Assembly (NCBI GenBank): GCA_965222125.1
Contig: CBDCTC010000003.1
Span: 396,138 to 460,137, forward strand
DNA from: CAZENU01 sp965222125
Lineage (GTDB): Bacteria; Chloroflexota; Dehalococcoidia; Lucifugimonadales; CAZENU01
Reading direction: 5' to 3'
Length of the DNA stretch: 64,000 nucleotides
In this document: in pieces, positions 35,936 to 45,263 of the stretch
How the letters are laid out: the number at the start of each line of letters is the position of its first letter
Numbering within the stretch: the stretch's first letter is position 1
Made by a program: the position numbers and the translations under genes
Notes under the pieces: model-generated
What the model was told of the DNA's origin: nothing
The model's input: only the letters and a program-made list of their open reading frames with translations
Database searches by the model: none

Positions 35936-36553
35936 CTATTGGCCCGGAGATGGCTGCTGGTCATTTGCGGCCCGACGGCGGGGCCATGGCTTCCAATCCA
36001 ACTCCAGTCGACGGCGCCCGCCGGACATCCGGCGCGCACTGGAGCGGTCGAGTATAGAACCGCTCGATCTTGCCTCGGCGGGCGTCCAAAACTCCGTTTT
36101 CAGCCAGCCATCCCCTACGAACGGCACCGCAGAGCATCGGACTACCTCTCGAAACTCACCGGTGGTCACACTTTCGACCATCATGGTCAGCCGTTCGATC
36201 TCGTCCTCAGCCAACTCGTCGCACGCGTCACAGCCGCACACGGGGAATTACTCGGTGCTCCACCGTCCGAAACGAACGTGGAGCCCCGGGAAGTCCGAGA
36301 ATGTCACAGTGATCGGCGCGGCGTCCGGGTCTACGGGACTGAGCTTGACGGACGGACGAGCGCAGGTCAATTTTCCTTCGAGATCATCGTCCAGGGCGTA
36401 GGCTTCGACGCGCTCGACTTCGAAGCCTGCATCCAGCCCGGCGATCATCTCGATCGCGGCGGTATGCAGCGGCTCAAAACGCCCCGAATCGGTGACCCGG
36501 CTGTACGCCTCCGGAGGCGGCCCCTCATGTTCCCATCGACTCCGCGCAGACAC
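35936..36553 (-). pseudogene. DUF6226 family gene interrupted by an in-frame TAA
   Basis: The first 101 codons read PPPEAYSRVTDSGRFEPLHT, ARPSVKLSPVDPDAAPITV and FPGLHVRFGRWSTE, then stop at TAA (36250-36248). With no frame change the sequence goes on FPVCGCDACDELAEDEIERL and ELDWKPWPRR to 35936. The two halves together match the layout of DUF6226 proteins of actinobacteria and relatives as I recall it, where the CDAC segment follows FGRW directly. The break is thus a single nonsense codon. The whole would be about 205 residues; function is unknown. It lies just downstream of the antitoxin gene. Confidence 0.65.
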
Positions 36554-36580
36554 TTCCGGGTCCTCCTCCCCTGCAGAACC

Positions 36581-36826
36581 TCAGTCGGACTTCGGCAGTC
36601 CTCTCATAGGTTCCCTCGCTGGAATCTCCAGTTCCACAGTGCCGAAGGGCTTGAACGACTCATGGAGTGCGGTTCCGAGGTTTTTTGAGGGCGCTGCTTC
36701 TTCGTCCAGCGCTGCCCGCAAGATATCGCGAGCTTCCTGTTCCATCGAGCGGCCATTCTCAGCGGCTCTGACACGCAGCCGCCGCTTCAATCCCTCATCG
36801 AGGTTGCGGACCGTAATGCCGGCCAT
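36581..36826 (-). CDS. FitA-like ribbon-helix-helix antitoxin
   Basis: An 81-residue protein beginning MAGITVRNLDEGLKRRLRVR then AAENGRSMEQEARDILRAAL, the ribbon-helix-helix DNA-binding module of FitA/StbC-type antitoxins. The C-terminal tail would wrap a VapC-like PIN toxin. GGAGG lies 7 nt before the ATG, which sets the start. No PIN-domain gene follows; the next gene is the broken DUF6226, so this antitoxin appears orphaned. Confidence 0.8.
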   Translation of the reverse strand: MAGITVRNLDEGLKRRLRVRAAENGRSMEQEARDILRAALDEEAAPSKNLGTALHESFKPFGTVELEIPAREPMRGLPKSD

Positions 36827-36979
36827 GAATGCGCCTCCAGACTGGGATATCAAATAGGATATAGCACGCCATCAATGCAATCACCTGTCGATGCAACGGC
36901 CACCGCGCTGCTCACGGGCAAGGCCGCCTCCACGAAGTGTTACTCGTCTCCGCCGGGCCGGCGGCGGGGCTGGTTGTGC

Positions 36980-37009
36980 TTGACACCCAATTTGATCGGT
37001 GAGTACACT
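36980..37009 (+). promoter_or_regulatory. Sigma-70 promoter of the HpcH/HpaI aldolase
   Basis: TTGACA (36980-36985), an 18-bp spacer, then TACACT (37004-37009), 48 bp before the ATG. Confidence 0.6.
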
Positions 37010-37056
37010 CCCGTCGCCCATATCCGGCATACGGTGGGCCCACCAAGGGAGGAACC

Positions 37057-37791
37057 ATGATCACCAACAAGATTCTGGAGCGGATGCGCGCAGGCGAGAA
37101 GGCCCTCGGGCTCTCGATGACCCAGCCATCCGAGGAGCTCGTGGAGCTGGCCGGACGCATGGGGCTCGACTTTGTAAACTTCGACGGCCAGCACTCCCCG
37201 CAGGACCCGCAGGTGATCGAGAACATGTGCCGCGTCGCCGACGGCTTCGGCGTCACGCCGGGGATGCGCGTCCCCGACGGTCAGGAGAGCACGATTCTGA
37301 ACTACCTCGACAGGGGCATCAGGCAGATAACCGTGCCCAATCTGCAGACGAAGGAGCAGGCCGAGGAGATCGTCCGATACTCCTACTTCGGCCCCAAGGG
37401 CATACGCAGCTCGACCAGCCTCAGGGTCGCCTTCGAGTCGGGACCGGGCGGCCGGGCCGAGCTGTTCCAGGCGATCAACGACAACACCATCCTCTGCGCG
37501 CAGCTAGAGAGCGTCACGGCCATGGAGAACCTGGACGACATCCTGACCGTCGACGGCCTCGACTACTTCGGCGGCGGCCCCGAAGACATGGCGATATCTA
37601 TGGGCATGGTCGGACAGCACACCCATCCGAAGGTCGCGGCAGTCTACGAGGAGGCCGAGGCGAAGATTCGCGCGGCCGGGAAGTTCTGGCTGGGCGACCA
37701 CACCGAGTCGGTCAACGCCTTCGGAGCCATCATGGGAGCGGCGTCCGAGATGCTGCGGCAGCACGGACGCGAGTCGAAACTCGCCTTCTAG
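37057..37791 (+). CDS. HpcH/HpaI aldolase/citrate lyase family protein
   Basis: A 244-residue TIM-barrel protein of the class II pyruvate aldolase type. ALGLSMTQPSEELVELAGRM then GLDFVNFDGQHSP carries the strand where the acid-base His lies. GMRVPDGQES, ITVPNLQTKEQAEEIVRYSY and FGPKGIRSS follow, and AQLESVTAMENLDDILTVDG holds the metal-ligand Glu. GLDYFGGGPEDMAISMGM provides the second acidic ligand region. Such enzymes cleave or form 2-keto acids. GGGAGGAACC precedes the ATG. It is probably one unit with the SMP-30 gene. Confidence 0.88.
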   Translation: MITNKILERMRAGEKALGLSMTQPSEELVELAGRMGLDFVNFDGQHSPQDPQVIENMCRVADGFGVTPGMRVPDGQESTILNYLDRGIRQITVPNLQTKEQAEEIVRYSYFGPKGIRSSTSLRVAFESGPGGRAELFQAINDNTILCAQLESVTAMENLDDILTVDGLDYFGGGPEDMAISMGMVGQHTHPKVAAVYEEAEAKIRAAGKFWLGDHTESVNAFGAIMGAASEMLRQHGRESKLAF

Positions 37792-37870
37792 CCGGGCCTA
37801 TCCCCACGGCGGTCCGAATTTGCCCCGTCTCCACCGAAATCGGCCTCGCCGACGAGCGCGGAGTCTGACA

Positions 37871-38791
37871 ATGCCATCCTATCGCTCCCCGGAAGATATC
37901 AGAGAGGGGTTCGAGGTCTACGACGACCGGTTCCGGGCCATGGTTCCGGACGGGGCGAAGCTCGAACGCCACTGCACAGGCATGGAGTGGGCCGAGGGCC
38001 CCGCATATTTCGCGGACGGCGACTACGTGCTCTGGAGCGACATCCCGAACGACCGCGTGATGCGGTGGTCGCCGGCCGATGGCTGCTCCGTCTACCTGCA
38101 GCCGGCCGGCTACCACAACGGCCACTACCTCGATCGGCAGGGCAGGCTACTGAGCTGCGAGCACGGTCGGCGACGGATCAGCCGTACCTCACCGGACGGC
38201 ACGGTCGTGCCACTGGCCGAAAGCTACCGGGGCAAGCGGCTGAACTCCCCCAACGACCTGGTCGTCAAGTCCGACGGCACCATCTGGTTTACCGACCCGC
38301 CCTACGGCATCCTGTCCGACCACGAGGGACATCAGGCCCAGAGCGAGCTGGGAGCCAACTACGTCTTCCGCCTCGACCCCGAGTCGGGCGACATGCGGAT
38401 CGTCACCGACGAGCTGGACAGGCCGAACGGCATCTGCTTCTCGCCCGACGAAAGCCTGCTCTACGTCGCCGATACCGGCGAGCCGATGGACGTCCGTGTG
38501 TTCGACGTTGTAGACGGGGAGCGGCTGGCGAACAACAGGCTGTTCGCGGTCGTCAGGCCAGGCGCGGCGGACGGCTTCCGCGTCGATACGGACGGCAACC
38601 TGTTCACCAGCGCGTGGGACGGAATCCAGGTCTACAGCCCCGCTGGCGAGCTGCTCGGCAAGATTCTCGTGCCGGAAGACCGGACGGCCAACTGCGTCTT
38701 CGGCGGGCCGGACAAGACCCGGCTCTACATCACCGCCGACAAGTCGCTCTACTCGATCCAGCTGAACGTCCGGGGCGCTCAGACCCCGTAG
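37871..38791 (+). CDS. SMP-30/gluconolactonase family protein
   Basis: A 306-residue six-bladed propeller. CTGMEWAEGPAYFADGDYVL supplies the first metal-ligand Glu, GKRLNSPNDLVVKSDGTIWF the Asn/Asp pair near 130, and ITDELDRPNGICFSPDESLL the next. VDTDGNLFTSAWDGIQVYSP holds the distal Asp. Members are calcium-dependent lactonases opening sugar lactones. Start at ATG 37871 follows relatives. With the upstream aldolase it suggests sugar-acid breakdown. Confidence 0.88.
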   Translation: MPSYRSPEDIREGFEVYDDRFRAMVPDGAKLERHCTGMEWAEGPAYFADGDYVLWSDIPNDRVMRWSPADGCSVYLQPAGYHNGHYLDRQGRLLSCEHGRRRISRTSPDGTVVPLAESYRGKRLNSPNDLVVKSDGTIWFTDPPYGILSDHEGHQAQSELGANYVFRLDPESGDMRIVTDELDRPNGICFSPDESLLYVADTGEPMDVRVFDVVDGERLANNRLFAVVRPGAADGFRVDTDGNLFTSAWDGIQVYSPAGELLGKILVPEDRTANCVFGGPDKTRLYITADKSLYSIQLNVRGAQTP

Positions 38792-39113
38792 CCCCAAGTT
38801 CCCGGAGGTAACCGTTCACGTCGGTAGTACGGGGGCGGCAACATGGTGTGGGCCCCTCGATACGCGTCGATGAAGCATCGGCGCTACTCGGGGTGAACGG
38901 GTTGTGTGGGCCGAAGCGTAAGGCCGACCACCCTGACCGCTGCCGGCGCACATGTTCCACAAGCCGATGCCCTGAGTGCCCCGACACCCCGTGTATCTAC
39001 CAACCGACTGCCATGAGTGCCCGGACGCCCGTCGGGGTGTATCGAAGGGCGCCACGCAGGGTGAACGGAACGCAGCGGGAGTTGTTGGTCTCCCGGTCCC
39101 GCGCCGTAGAGCC
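38792..39113. repeat. Gene-free region with two repeat cores
   Basis: CCCCTCGATACGCGTCGATG through CGGCGCTACTCGGGGTGAAC (about 38852-38900) is an inverted copy of the core at 29333-29392. GAGTGCCCGGACGCCCGTCG then GGGTGTATCGAAGGGC (about 39014-39052) is a direct variant like 33596-33650. No gene is supported. Confidence 0.55.
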
Positions 39114-40202
39114 CTAACGCGGGACGGGGAGCAGGCAGACCGGCGAGGGCACCTTTTCCACGTGGGCCGTAGGCTGAAGCAGACCCGTCTCGCAGTCGAT
39201 CCTGAAGGTCACTATGTCGTCGGTGCGCTCGTTGGCGACGAGCATGAACGCGCCGGTGGTGTCGATGACGAAGTTGCGCGGCCACTCCCCGCGGGTCGAC
39301 TCGTGGCCCACGGGGGTCAGCATCCCGGAGCTCTGGTCTATCGCGAAGATCGCGATGCTGTGGTGGCCGCGGTTCGAGCCGTACAGGAACCGGCCCGACG
39401 GCGATACGTGGACATCGGCCGGGTAGTTCGTGCCTTCGAACCCGTCCGGCAGCGTCGAGACGGTGTGCAGCTCCTCCAGGGCGCCCGTCGAGCCGTCGTA
39501 GGAGAAGGCCGTCACGGTCGAGTCCAGCTCGTTGATCGCGTAGGCGTACCGACCGCCGGGGTGAAAATCGAAGTGACGCGGCCCGGCGCCGGCGGCCAGT
39601 GACGCGGTCAGCCCGTCGGCCGGCGTCAGTAGACCGAGCACCAGGTTGAGACGGTACACGGCCACCTCGTCGGTCCCGAGGTCGGGCACGAAGGCGAACC
39701 GGTTCGTGGGGTCGACGTTGATCGAGTGCGGGTGCGGCCCCTGCTGGCGGTCCGGGTTCGGCCCGCTGCCCCGGTGATGCACCACGGCGGTCGGCTCGCC
39801 GATGCGGCCGTCGCTGCCTATCGGAAGGATCGCGACGCTGCCGCCGCTGTAGTTGGCGACGAGCACCTGGCGGTCGGTGGCGTCGACGGTCAGATGGCAG
39901 GGCCCGTCGCCTCCCGAGGGCTGCGTGTTCAGGTGGAGGAGGCGTCCGTCGTCCGGCGAGATCTCGAACGCGCTGACCGATCCCGTGGGACCGCCGGAGG
40001 CGTCGCTCTCCTCACTGACCGAGTAAAGGAAGCGCCGCCTTGAGTCGACCGCGAGGAACGACGGGTCGGCGATTGGCATGGCGTCGCCTGCGAGCCGGAG
40101 CTCGCCGGTCGAAGGGTCAAGCCGGCACGTGTAGATTCCCTCGCTGTCGCCCTTCGTGTACGTGCCGACGTATACGGTTATGTGTTCGTTCGATTGTGTC
40201 AT
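39114..40202 (-). CDS. Lactonase family seven-bladed propeller protein
   Basis: A 362-residue protein of the 6-phosphogluconolactonase (YbhE/Pgl) propeller family. The N-terminal ITVYVGTYTKGDSEGIYTCR, the GDGPCHLTVDATDRQVLVAN motif near 105, HRGSGPNPDRQQGPHPHSIN, VPDLGTDEVAVYRL and GAGPRHFDFHPGGRYAYAIN are diagnostic, as are YPADVHVSPSGRFLYGSNRG and GEWPRNFVIDTTGAFMLVAN. ATG 40202 is the first start giving the family N-terminus. Some family members hydrolyse other lactones or have lost activity. Confidence 0.9.
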   Translation of the reverse strand: MTQSNEHITVYVGTYTKGDSEGIYTCRLDPSTGELRLAGDAMPIADPSFLAVDSRRRFLYSVSEESDASGGPTGSVSAFEISPDDGRLLHLNTQPSGGDGPCHLTVDATDRQVLVANYSGGSVAILPIGSDGRIGEPTAVVHHRGSGPNPDRQQGPHPHSINVDPTNRFAFVPDLGTDEVAVYRLNLVLGLLTPADGLTASLAAGAGPRHFDFHPGGRYAYAINELDSTVTAFSYDGSTGALEELHTVSTLPDGFEGTNYPADVHVSPSGRFLYGSNRGHHSIAIFAIDQSSGMLTPVGHESTRGEWPRNFVIDTTGAFMLVANERTDDIVTFRIDCETGLLQPTAHVEKVPSPVCLLPVPR

Positions 40203-40236
40203 CTGAGATGGACTCCTGATTGGGATTGTGGTGCGC

Positions 40237-41949
40237 TCACCTTCCGATGGCGTAGGACTCCCGGCGCGGGTCGGCGCCGGCGAACAGCGCGCCACGGTCT
40301 ACTTTGATTGCGCACGCCCCGCCGGTCAGCGCCTCCCAGTCCGGCCACCGCTCTATACTGTGGCCCCGGTCGGCCAGCCCGGACAGCACGCCGTCTCCGA
40401 TCCGCGATTCGACCGCCAGCACACCGGGCCGGTAGGCGTGAGGCCAGAAGGAGTTGGGGAAGCTCATACTCACGAAGCGAGGCGCCTCGATCGCCTGCTG
40501 CGGGTCCATTCCAAACTCGACGACGTTCAGGAAGATCTGCGCCATGGCCTGCACCTGAGCGTCTCCGCCGGGCGTGCCGAACGGCATGAACAGCCGGCCG
40601 TCTCGCAGCGCCAGCGCGGGGTTCGGGGTCAGCCGGGGCCGCTTCCACGGCGCCAGCGACGACGGATGCTCCGGGTCCAGCCAGCTCTGCGACCCGCGGG
40701 TCGATATCGCGATCCCGATCTCGGGTACCAGCGGCACGCCCACCTCGCCGTCGCTCGGCGTGGCGGAGAAGGCGTTGCCGGCGCCGTCCACGACGCAGGT
40801 GTAGCTCGTGTCGCCCTCCCAGGCGACGCCGTTGGCCGCGGACGCTGAGGCCGACGCGGCGTAGACCCCGGCGCCGCCGGGCGCGGGCATCTCGGGCCAT
40901 GCGCTGTCGGGGTCGATCAGCTGGCGCCGGGCCGCCGCGTACTCTTTGGACAGCAGCATCTCCATCGGCACGTCGACGAAGTCCGGGTCGCCGTAGTACG
41001 CGTCGCGGTCGGCGAAGGCCAGTTTCACCGCCTCCACTGCCGTGTGGACGTACGCGGCCGAGTTGTGTCCCAGCGCGGGAAGGTCGACGCCCTCGAGGAT
41101 GTTCAGCACCTGCAGCAGCGACGGGCCCTGGCACCAGGCGCCGCAGGTGTAGACTTCGTACCCTTTGTAGCTGGCCGTCTCCGGCGGCTCCACCCGGGCG
41201 TGAAAGTCCGCGAAGTCGTCCATCGTCAGGTAGCCGCCCCGCTCCTGGCAGAACCGGACCATCCTCTCGGCGACCTCGCCCCTGTAGAACACGTCCCTGG
41301 CGGCCCGGACGCCCGGCCGACGGCCTTCTGACGAGGCGCGGCGCTCGGCGTCGATCATCCATCGGAACACCCTGGCGAGCCCGGTCCGTCTCAGCGTGTC
41401 GCCTACCGCGGGCGGCTCGCCTCCGGGCATGAAGGCCGCCGTTGCTTCGGGCGAGTTCCCGAGGTCCGTCGCCGAGACGGCGATGGAGGCCGCCAGCCGG
41501 TGCGAGGCCGGGAACCCCTTTTCGGCGAGCTCCAGCGCGGGCGTCACGACCTGCTCGAAGCTCATCGTCCCGTAGAGCTCCAGGGCCGTCAGCCAGGCGT
41601 CGCAGGCGGCGGGAACGACGCTGCGCGGGATGCCGCGCGGAATCTCGCCGTAGGTGTCGAGGAACAGCTCCAGCGACACGGCCTTCGGCCATCTGCCAAG
41701 CCCGCTGATCGTCACGACCTCGTCCGTCTCGGCGACGTAGATGACGATCGGCGCCACGCCGCCGAAGCTCGTCATGTGGGGCAGCGTGACGTTAATCGCG
41801 ATCCCCGACGCCACGCCGGCGTCGACGGCGTTTCCGCCCTGCTCCAGCACGCGGTACCCGGCCGCGGCGGCCAGGTAGTGCCCCGAAGACACCATGTGCG
41901 TAACGCCGCTGACGCTCGGCCGGTACGATGCGATGCTGTCGGGCGGCAT
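40237..41949 (-). CDS. Gamma-glutamyltransferase family protein
   Basis: A 570-residue Ntn-hydrolase precursor. GVTHMVSSGHYLAAAAGYRV then LEQGGNAVDAGVASGIAINV is the N-terminal signature. The autocatalytic nucleophile Thr is in WEGDTSYTCVVDGAGNAFSA, near residue 385, where the precursor would be cut into large and small subunits. The small subunit continues with MPFGTPGGDAQVQAMAQIFL. No signal peptide is evident, so it probably acts in the cytoplasm, unlike classical periplasmic GGT. Substrate may be a gamma-glutamyl compound or another amide. Confidence 0.9.
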   Translation of the reverse strand: MPPDSIASYRPSVSGVTHMVSSGHYLAAAAGYRVLEQGGNAVDAGVASGIAINVTLPHMTSFGGVAPIVIYVAETDEVVTISGLGRWPKAVSLELFLDTYGEIPRGIPRSVVPAACDAWLTALELYGTMSFEQVVTPALELAEKGFPASHRLAASIAVSATDLGNSPEATAAFMPGGEPPAVGDTLRRTGLARVFRWMIDAERRASSEGRRPGVRAARDVFYRGEVAERMVRFCQERGGYLTMDDFADFHARVEPPETASYKGYEVYTCGAWCQGPSLLQVLNILEGVDLPALGHNSAAYVHTAVEAVKLAFADRDAYYGDPDFVDVPMEMLLSKEYAAARRQLIDPDSAWPEMPAPGGAGVYAASASASAANGVAWEGDTSYTCVVDGAGNAFSATPSDGEVGVPLVPEIGIAISTRGSQSWLDPEHPSSLAPWKRPRLTPNPALALRDGRLFMPFGTPGGDAQVQAMAQIFLNVVEFGMDPQQAIEAPRFVSMSFPNSFWPHAYRPGVLAVESRIGDGVLSGLADRGHSIERWPDWEALTGGACAIKVDRGALFAGADPRRESYAIGR

Positions 41950-42012
41950 ATCTGCCTCCGTGTGCGCTCTCTCGGCGTCGTGACGGCCCGGCCGTCGACG
42001 CGGGACGGGGCT

Positions 42013-42606
42013 CTACGCCGACGGCTCCCGCGCGGCGTCGCGTTGCCGCGGCTCGACGCGGTCGCCGTCGCGGTCGGCCGTGTCAGGGGAGCGAGGGCGG
42101 TCCCTGCCCCGTGCCCCCCTCCACCGGCGCCTCCGTCCGGGCTGGCCGGTGACGATCTTCTTCATCTCGGCCTCTATCAGCCTGAAGTCTTGCTGCGGGA
42201 GCAGGTGAAGAGTCTCGATGAACGCAAGAGGCCACTGCTCCGGCACCCAGCGTTTCACGTACTCGAGGCTGGGGCCGATGAGCCTGGCGTCGATGTAGTC
42301 CTCGTCCTCCAGCACGATCGACGGCTGCGTCTTCACACGGTACGGGAAGCTGTCGCCCCTGCCACGGTCGGGCGTTCCCGCGGCTGTCCAGATCGGCTCG
42401 TCGCTCTCGAAGTAACGCGAGATAACCTGCGTAATCGCCGTCCACTTCCTGATCCCGTTCACGTAGATCAGGATGACGTCGTCGGGCTCCATCCTCTGCG
42501 CTCGACGACGATGGCGCCGCCGCATGCCGTACAGGTCGAAGCCCCGTTCCCTCGTGATCTCGAAGTTCTCCGGGGTCATCACGACCATCCAGTAGTTTTT
42601 AGCCAT
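42013..42606 (-). CDS. EVE-domain protein
   Basis: A 197-residue protein. The first 150 residues are an EVE (PUA-like) domain: NYWMVVMTPENFEITRERGF, MRRRHRRRAQRMEPDDVILI, YVNGIRKWTAITQVISRYFE and PYRVKTQPSIVLEDEDYIDA. EVE domains bind modified bases in DNA or RNA through an aromatic cage. The last 45 residues are Arg/Asp-rich and disordered, which could bind nucleic acid. It has its own extended -10 promoter. A role in defence or RNA handling is possible but not shown. Confidence 0.8.
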   Translation of the reverse strand: MAKNYWMVVMTPENFEITRERGFDLYGMRRRHRRRAQRMEPDDVILIYVNGIRKWTAITQVISRYFESDEPIWTAAGTPDRGRGDSFPYRVKTQPSIVLEDEDYIDARLIGPSLEYVKRWVPEQWPLAFIETLHLLPQQDFRLIEAEMKKIVTGQPGRRRRWRGARGRDRPRSPDTADRDGDRVEPRQRDAAREPSA

Positions 42607-42636
42607 TCGGGCCCTCTCCCCTGGGACGCCACCCGC

Positions 42637-42645
42637 ATTCTACCA
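42637..42645 (-). promoter_or_regulatory. Extended -10 promoter of the EVE-domain gene
   Basis: Read leftward TGGTAGAAT, 31 bp before the ATG. Confidence 0.6.
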
Positions 42646-42738
42646 TCGGGCATGGTCAACCGTTCAGACCAGAGGCGCCCACGGCCCGTTCAGAGTCGCG
42701 GACTGCCCCGACTGTGGCGGACGCCGACGTCGGGGCGC

Positions 42739-42744
42739 TACAAT
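42739..42744 (+). promoter_or_regulatory. -10 box of RNase P RNA
   Basis: TACAAT lies 7 bp before the first paired base of the RNase P RNA. No TG extension or clear -35 is seen. Confidence 0.55.
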
Positions 42745-42751
42745 TGTGCTA

Positions 42752-43159
42752 GCGCAAGGCGGCCGGGCGGCCGCTGTCCTCCCTTCGTGGAGGACAGAGG
42801 AAAGTCCGAGCTCCTCAGGGCAGGATGCCCGCTAACGGCGGGGCGGGGCGACCCGACGGAAAGTGCCACAGAAACACACCGCCGCGATTGCAAAATCGCG
42901 GTAAGGGTGAAAAGGCGAGGTAAGAGCTCACCGCCCCGGTAGCGATATCGGGGGCCAGGCAAACCCCATCCGGAGCAAGGCCAAATAGGGGGACAATGGG
43001 GGCCCGTCCCGTCCCCGGGTTGGCTGCTCGACCCTCCCGGCAACGGGGGGGCTAGATAGATGGCCGCCACTCGGACGGACACCGGGACGAAGTCCCGCAT
43101 CGCGGGGCGTAAACCGGTGGCCTCCCGAGACAGAACTCGGCTTACAGGCCGCCTTGCGC
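42752..43159 (+). ncRNA. rnpB: RNase P RNA, type A
   Basis: The catalytic RNA that matures tRNA 5' ends. P1 is formed by GCGCAAGGCGGCC at the 5' end with GGCCGCCTTGCGC at the 3' end. The universal GAGGAAAGTCCGAGCTCC follows near 42790. ACAGAAA, GGTAAGGGTGAAAAGGC, GTAAGAGCTCACCG and AGCAAGGCCAAATAGGG lie in order. The closing AGATAGATGGCCG and GACAGAACTCGGCTTACAGG complete the conserved core. Length is about 408 nt. A GTCCACG/CGTGGAC hairpin (43164-43185) follows without a T-run. Confidence 0.95.
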
Positions 43160-43240
43160 CGACGTCCACGCCCCGCCGCGTGGACCCGGTGGCTCCCGAC
43201 ACGATCACGACGGGTGCATGCCAGATCGACTCGGGTCAAT

Positions 43241-43912
43241 TTACGGCGTCGGCGAAGGTCCTGTTGTTCGCCTTACCCTGACCACGATCAGGCCCACGAC
43301 GGTCACCAATCCGATCCCGAGCACAAGCGCGATCAACGGCACGACCGGCAGGTCGATCACCGGCGACACGGTGATCGCAACCAACGCGGTTGCCGTGTCC
43401 GCGCCGTCGCTGACGGTGTAGGTGAAGCCGCCGGAGGTAGTCTCCGAGCCGTCGTGTTTATAGGTGATGGCGGCGCCGTCCAGCGATACGCTACCGTCGA
43501 CCGCATTGCCGACCGCGGAGACCACCAGCGCGTCGCTCTCCGCATCGCTGTCGTTAGCCAGCAGCGCCGCCGCCGTGATCGAGAGCGTGCCTCCTTCGTC
43601 CACCGTCGCAATGTCGTCGACCGCCACAGGCGGGTCGTTCACCGGCGTCACGGTGATCGTCACGATTGCGGCGGCGGTGTCCTCGCCGCCGCTGACGGTG
43701 TAGGTGAAGCTGACGCTGGCAGTTTCGGAACCGTCATGCTCGTAGGTGATCGTGGTCCCATCCAGCGATACAGTACCGTCGACCGCATCGCCGCCGGCAG
43801 AGACCCTCAGCGGATCGTTCTCCGCATCTGTGTCGTTGGCGAGTAGCGCCGATGCCGTGATGGAGAGCGTGGCCCCCTCTTCCACCGCCGCAATGTCGTC
43901 GACCGCCGCACG
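43241..43912 (-). pseudogene. 3' part of a split surface protein (cadherin-like repeats, membrane anchor)
   Basis: Two tandem repeats of about 96 residues each (VDDIAAVEEGATLSITASAL and VDDIATVDEGGTLSITAAAL, each with LLANDxDAE, the YxHDGSET strand and FTYTVSxGxDTA) are cadherin-like tandem-95 units of large surface proteins. A hydrophobic anchor follows (VVPLIALVLGIGLVTVVGLI), then a basic tail RVRRTT. There is no start codon of its own; upstream it runs into transposase sequence. The matching 5' part with signal peptide and leucine-rich repeats lies at 46020-46520. Confidence 0.75.
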
Positions 43913-44141
43913 CCTCCGTGCGATGTTCATCCTCGCCAGGTCCGCACTCAGCACGTACGCTCCACCCCGTGACCACTCTCCCCCAAGCTCAGGGCGACTG
44001 CGCCACCCCACAGGGCACCGGGCACGCAGCGCGCAGGGCTCACACACCGCCCGGGCGAAGTGTATCTGCACCCGCTCAGGCGCATCCTCTCATCCTCGTA
44101 CTCTGCCACCGCCCCATGTCCTGCGGGACACACCGCACTCC

Positions 44142-45263
44142 TAGTACTTGCTATCATAAGTCAGAGTAACGTTGTTTGAGACTTCCAGGTTTGACAACGG
44201 TCTTGGTCCATTCGAAGGGAGTAGGGTTCTGATTGCGGGCATCAGTAAAGCGGTCGATAGCCTGACAGACCTGCTTGGGGTTCGTGGCACTGAGGTGTCG
44301 TAGGACAGCTTGGGTCAGGATGCTGAACCAGACCTCGATCTGGTTCAGCCATGAAGCATGTGTGGGCGTGTAGTGGAAGTGGACTAGCGGATGGCGGGCA
44401 AGCCAACGGTCATGCTTGGGCTTATGAGTGACGAAGTTGTCCAGCACCACGTGGAGCTCGGTATCGGGATAGTGGGCCACTATACGGTTCATGAAGTCGA
44501 GGAACTCCCGTCGCCGCTTGCGGCGATAGTGGGCCACATTAACCTTGCCGGTATGCACCTCAAGGGCAGCGAAGAGGGTCGTAGTCCCGTGTCGCTTGTA
44601 CTCGTGAGTATGCCCCCGCACCGCCTCTCCGTTAGGAAGGCGCAGCCACCCCTGAGCTCGTTCCAAGGCCTGGATGGAAGGCTTCTCATCGACGCTGATC
44701 ACCACTGCGTTCTCGGGCGGTTCCAGGTACAGACCCACTATGTCCGCCGCCTTTTGGGCAAACTGCGGATCGGTGCTCACGCACCAACTGCGACGTCGCT
44801 GAAGGTGGATGCCGTGCTTGCGCAGGACCCGCCAGACATGTATCGCCGACACGTCGCCAAGGGCTCTGGCCAACAGCTTGCCCGTCCACGTCGTGTACCC
44901 GTCCGGCGCAGGCTCGTCCAATTGGGCCAGAATGCGCCGCTCGGTCTCCTCGTCGTATACCCGGGGCTTGCCCGACCGGGGAGCATCTGCCAGTCCCCTC
45001 AATCTATGCTTGGCGAACCGGGTGCGCCATTTGCTCACGGTAGCCGCACGCGTTTGCAACTTAGATGCGACATCCTTCGTCGTGCTTCCCGTCGCGGCTT
45101 CCAGCACGATACGGGCTCGTTGCACAAAGCGTTGCTCAGTACTCGTTCCGCGCACCCAACTCTCCAGCGTCCCTCGCTCCTCCTCCGTCAATTCGATAAC
45201 CGTTGCTACTCCTGACATAAACTGAGCATACAACATAACGCTGTATATTGTTAGTAGGTACTA
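44142..45263 (-). mobile_element. IS630-family insertion sequence, copy 2
   Basis: 1122 bp, with the same ends and orientation as 3961-5081, bounded by TA on both sides. Removing it joins ATG GCA AC-TA-GG AGT GCG and restores a continuous transposase reading frame (FYIDAMATRSAVCPAGH) in the host element. It differs from copy 1 by few substitutions and one inserted base near its left end. Confidence 0.93.
44154..45236 (-). CDS. IS630-family transposase, copy 2
   Basis: A 360-residue protein, practically identical to the one at 3960-5054 through residue 347. An extra C in GACTTCCAGG (copy 1 reads GGCTTCAGG) changes the tail from EASNNVTLTYDSKY to GSLKQRYSDL. DDE residues are intact (VISVDEKPS, HVVLDNFVTHK, LNQIEVWF). 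Whether the altered tail matters is unknown. Confidence 0.92.
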   Translation of the reverse strand: MLYAQFMSGVATVIELTEEERGTLESWVRGTSTEQRFVQRARIVLEAATGSTTKDVASKLQTRAATVSKWRTRFAKHRLRGLADAPRSGKPRVYDEETERRILAQLDEPAPDGYTTWTGKLLARALGDVSAIHVWRVLRKHGIHLQRRRSWCVSTDPQFAQKAADIVGLYLEPPENAVVISVDEKPSIQALERAQGWLRLPNGEAVRGHTHEYKRHGTTTLFAALEVHTGKVNVAHYRRKRRREFLDFMNRIVAHYPDTELHVVLDNFVTHKPKHDRWLARHPLVHFHYTPTHASWLNQIEVWFSILTQAVLRHLSATNPKQVCQAIDRFTDARNQNPTPFEWTKTVVKPGSLKQRYSDL

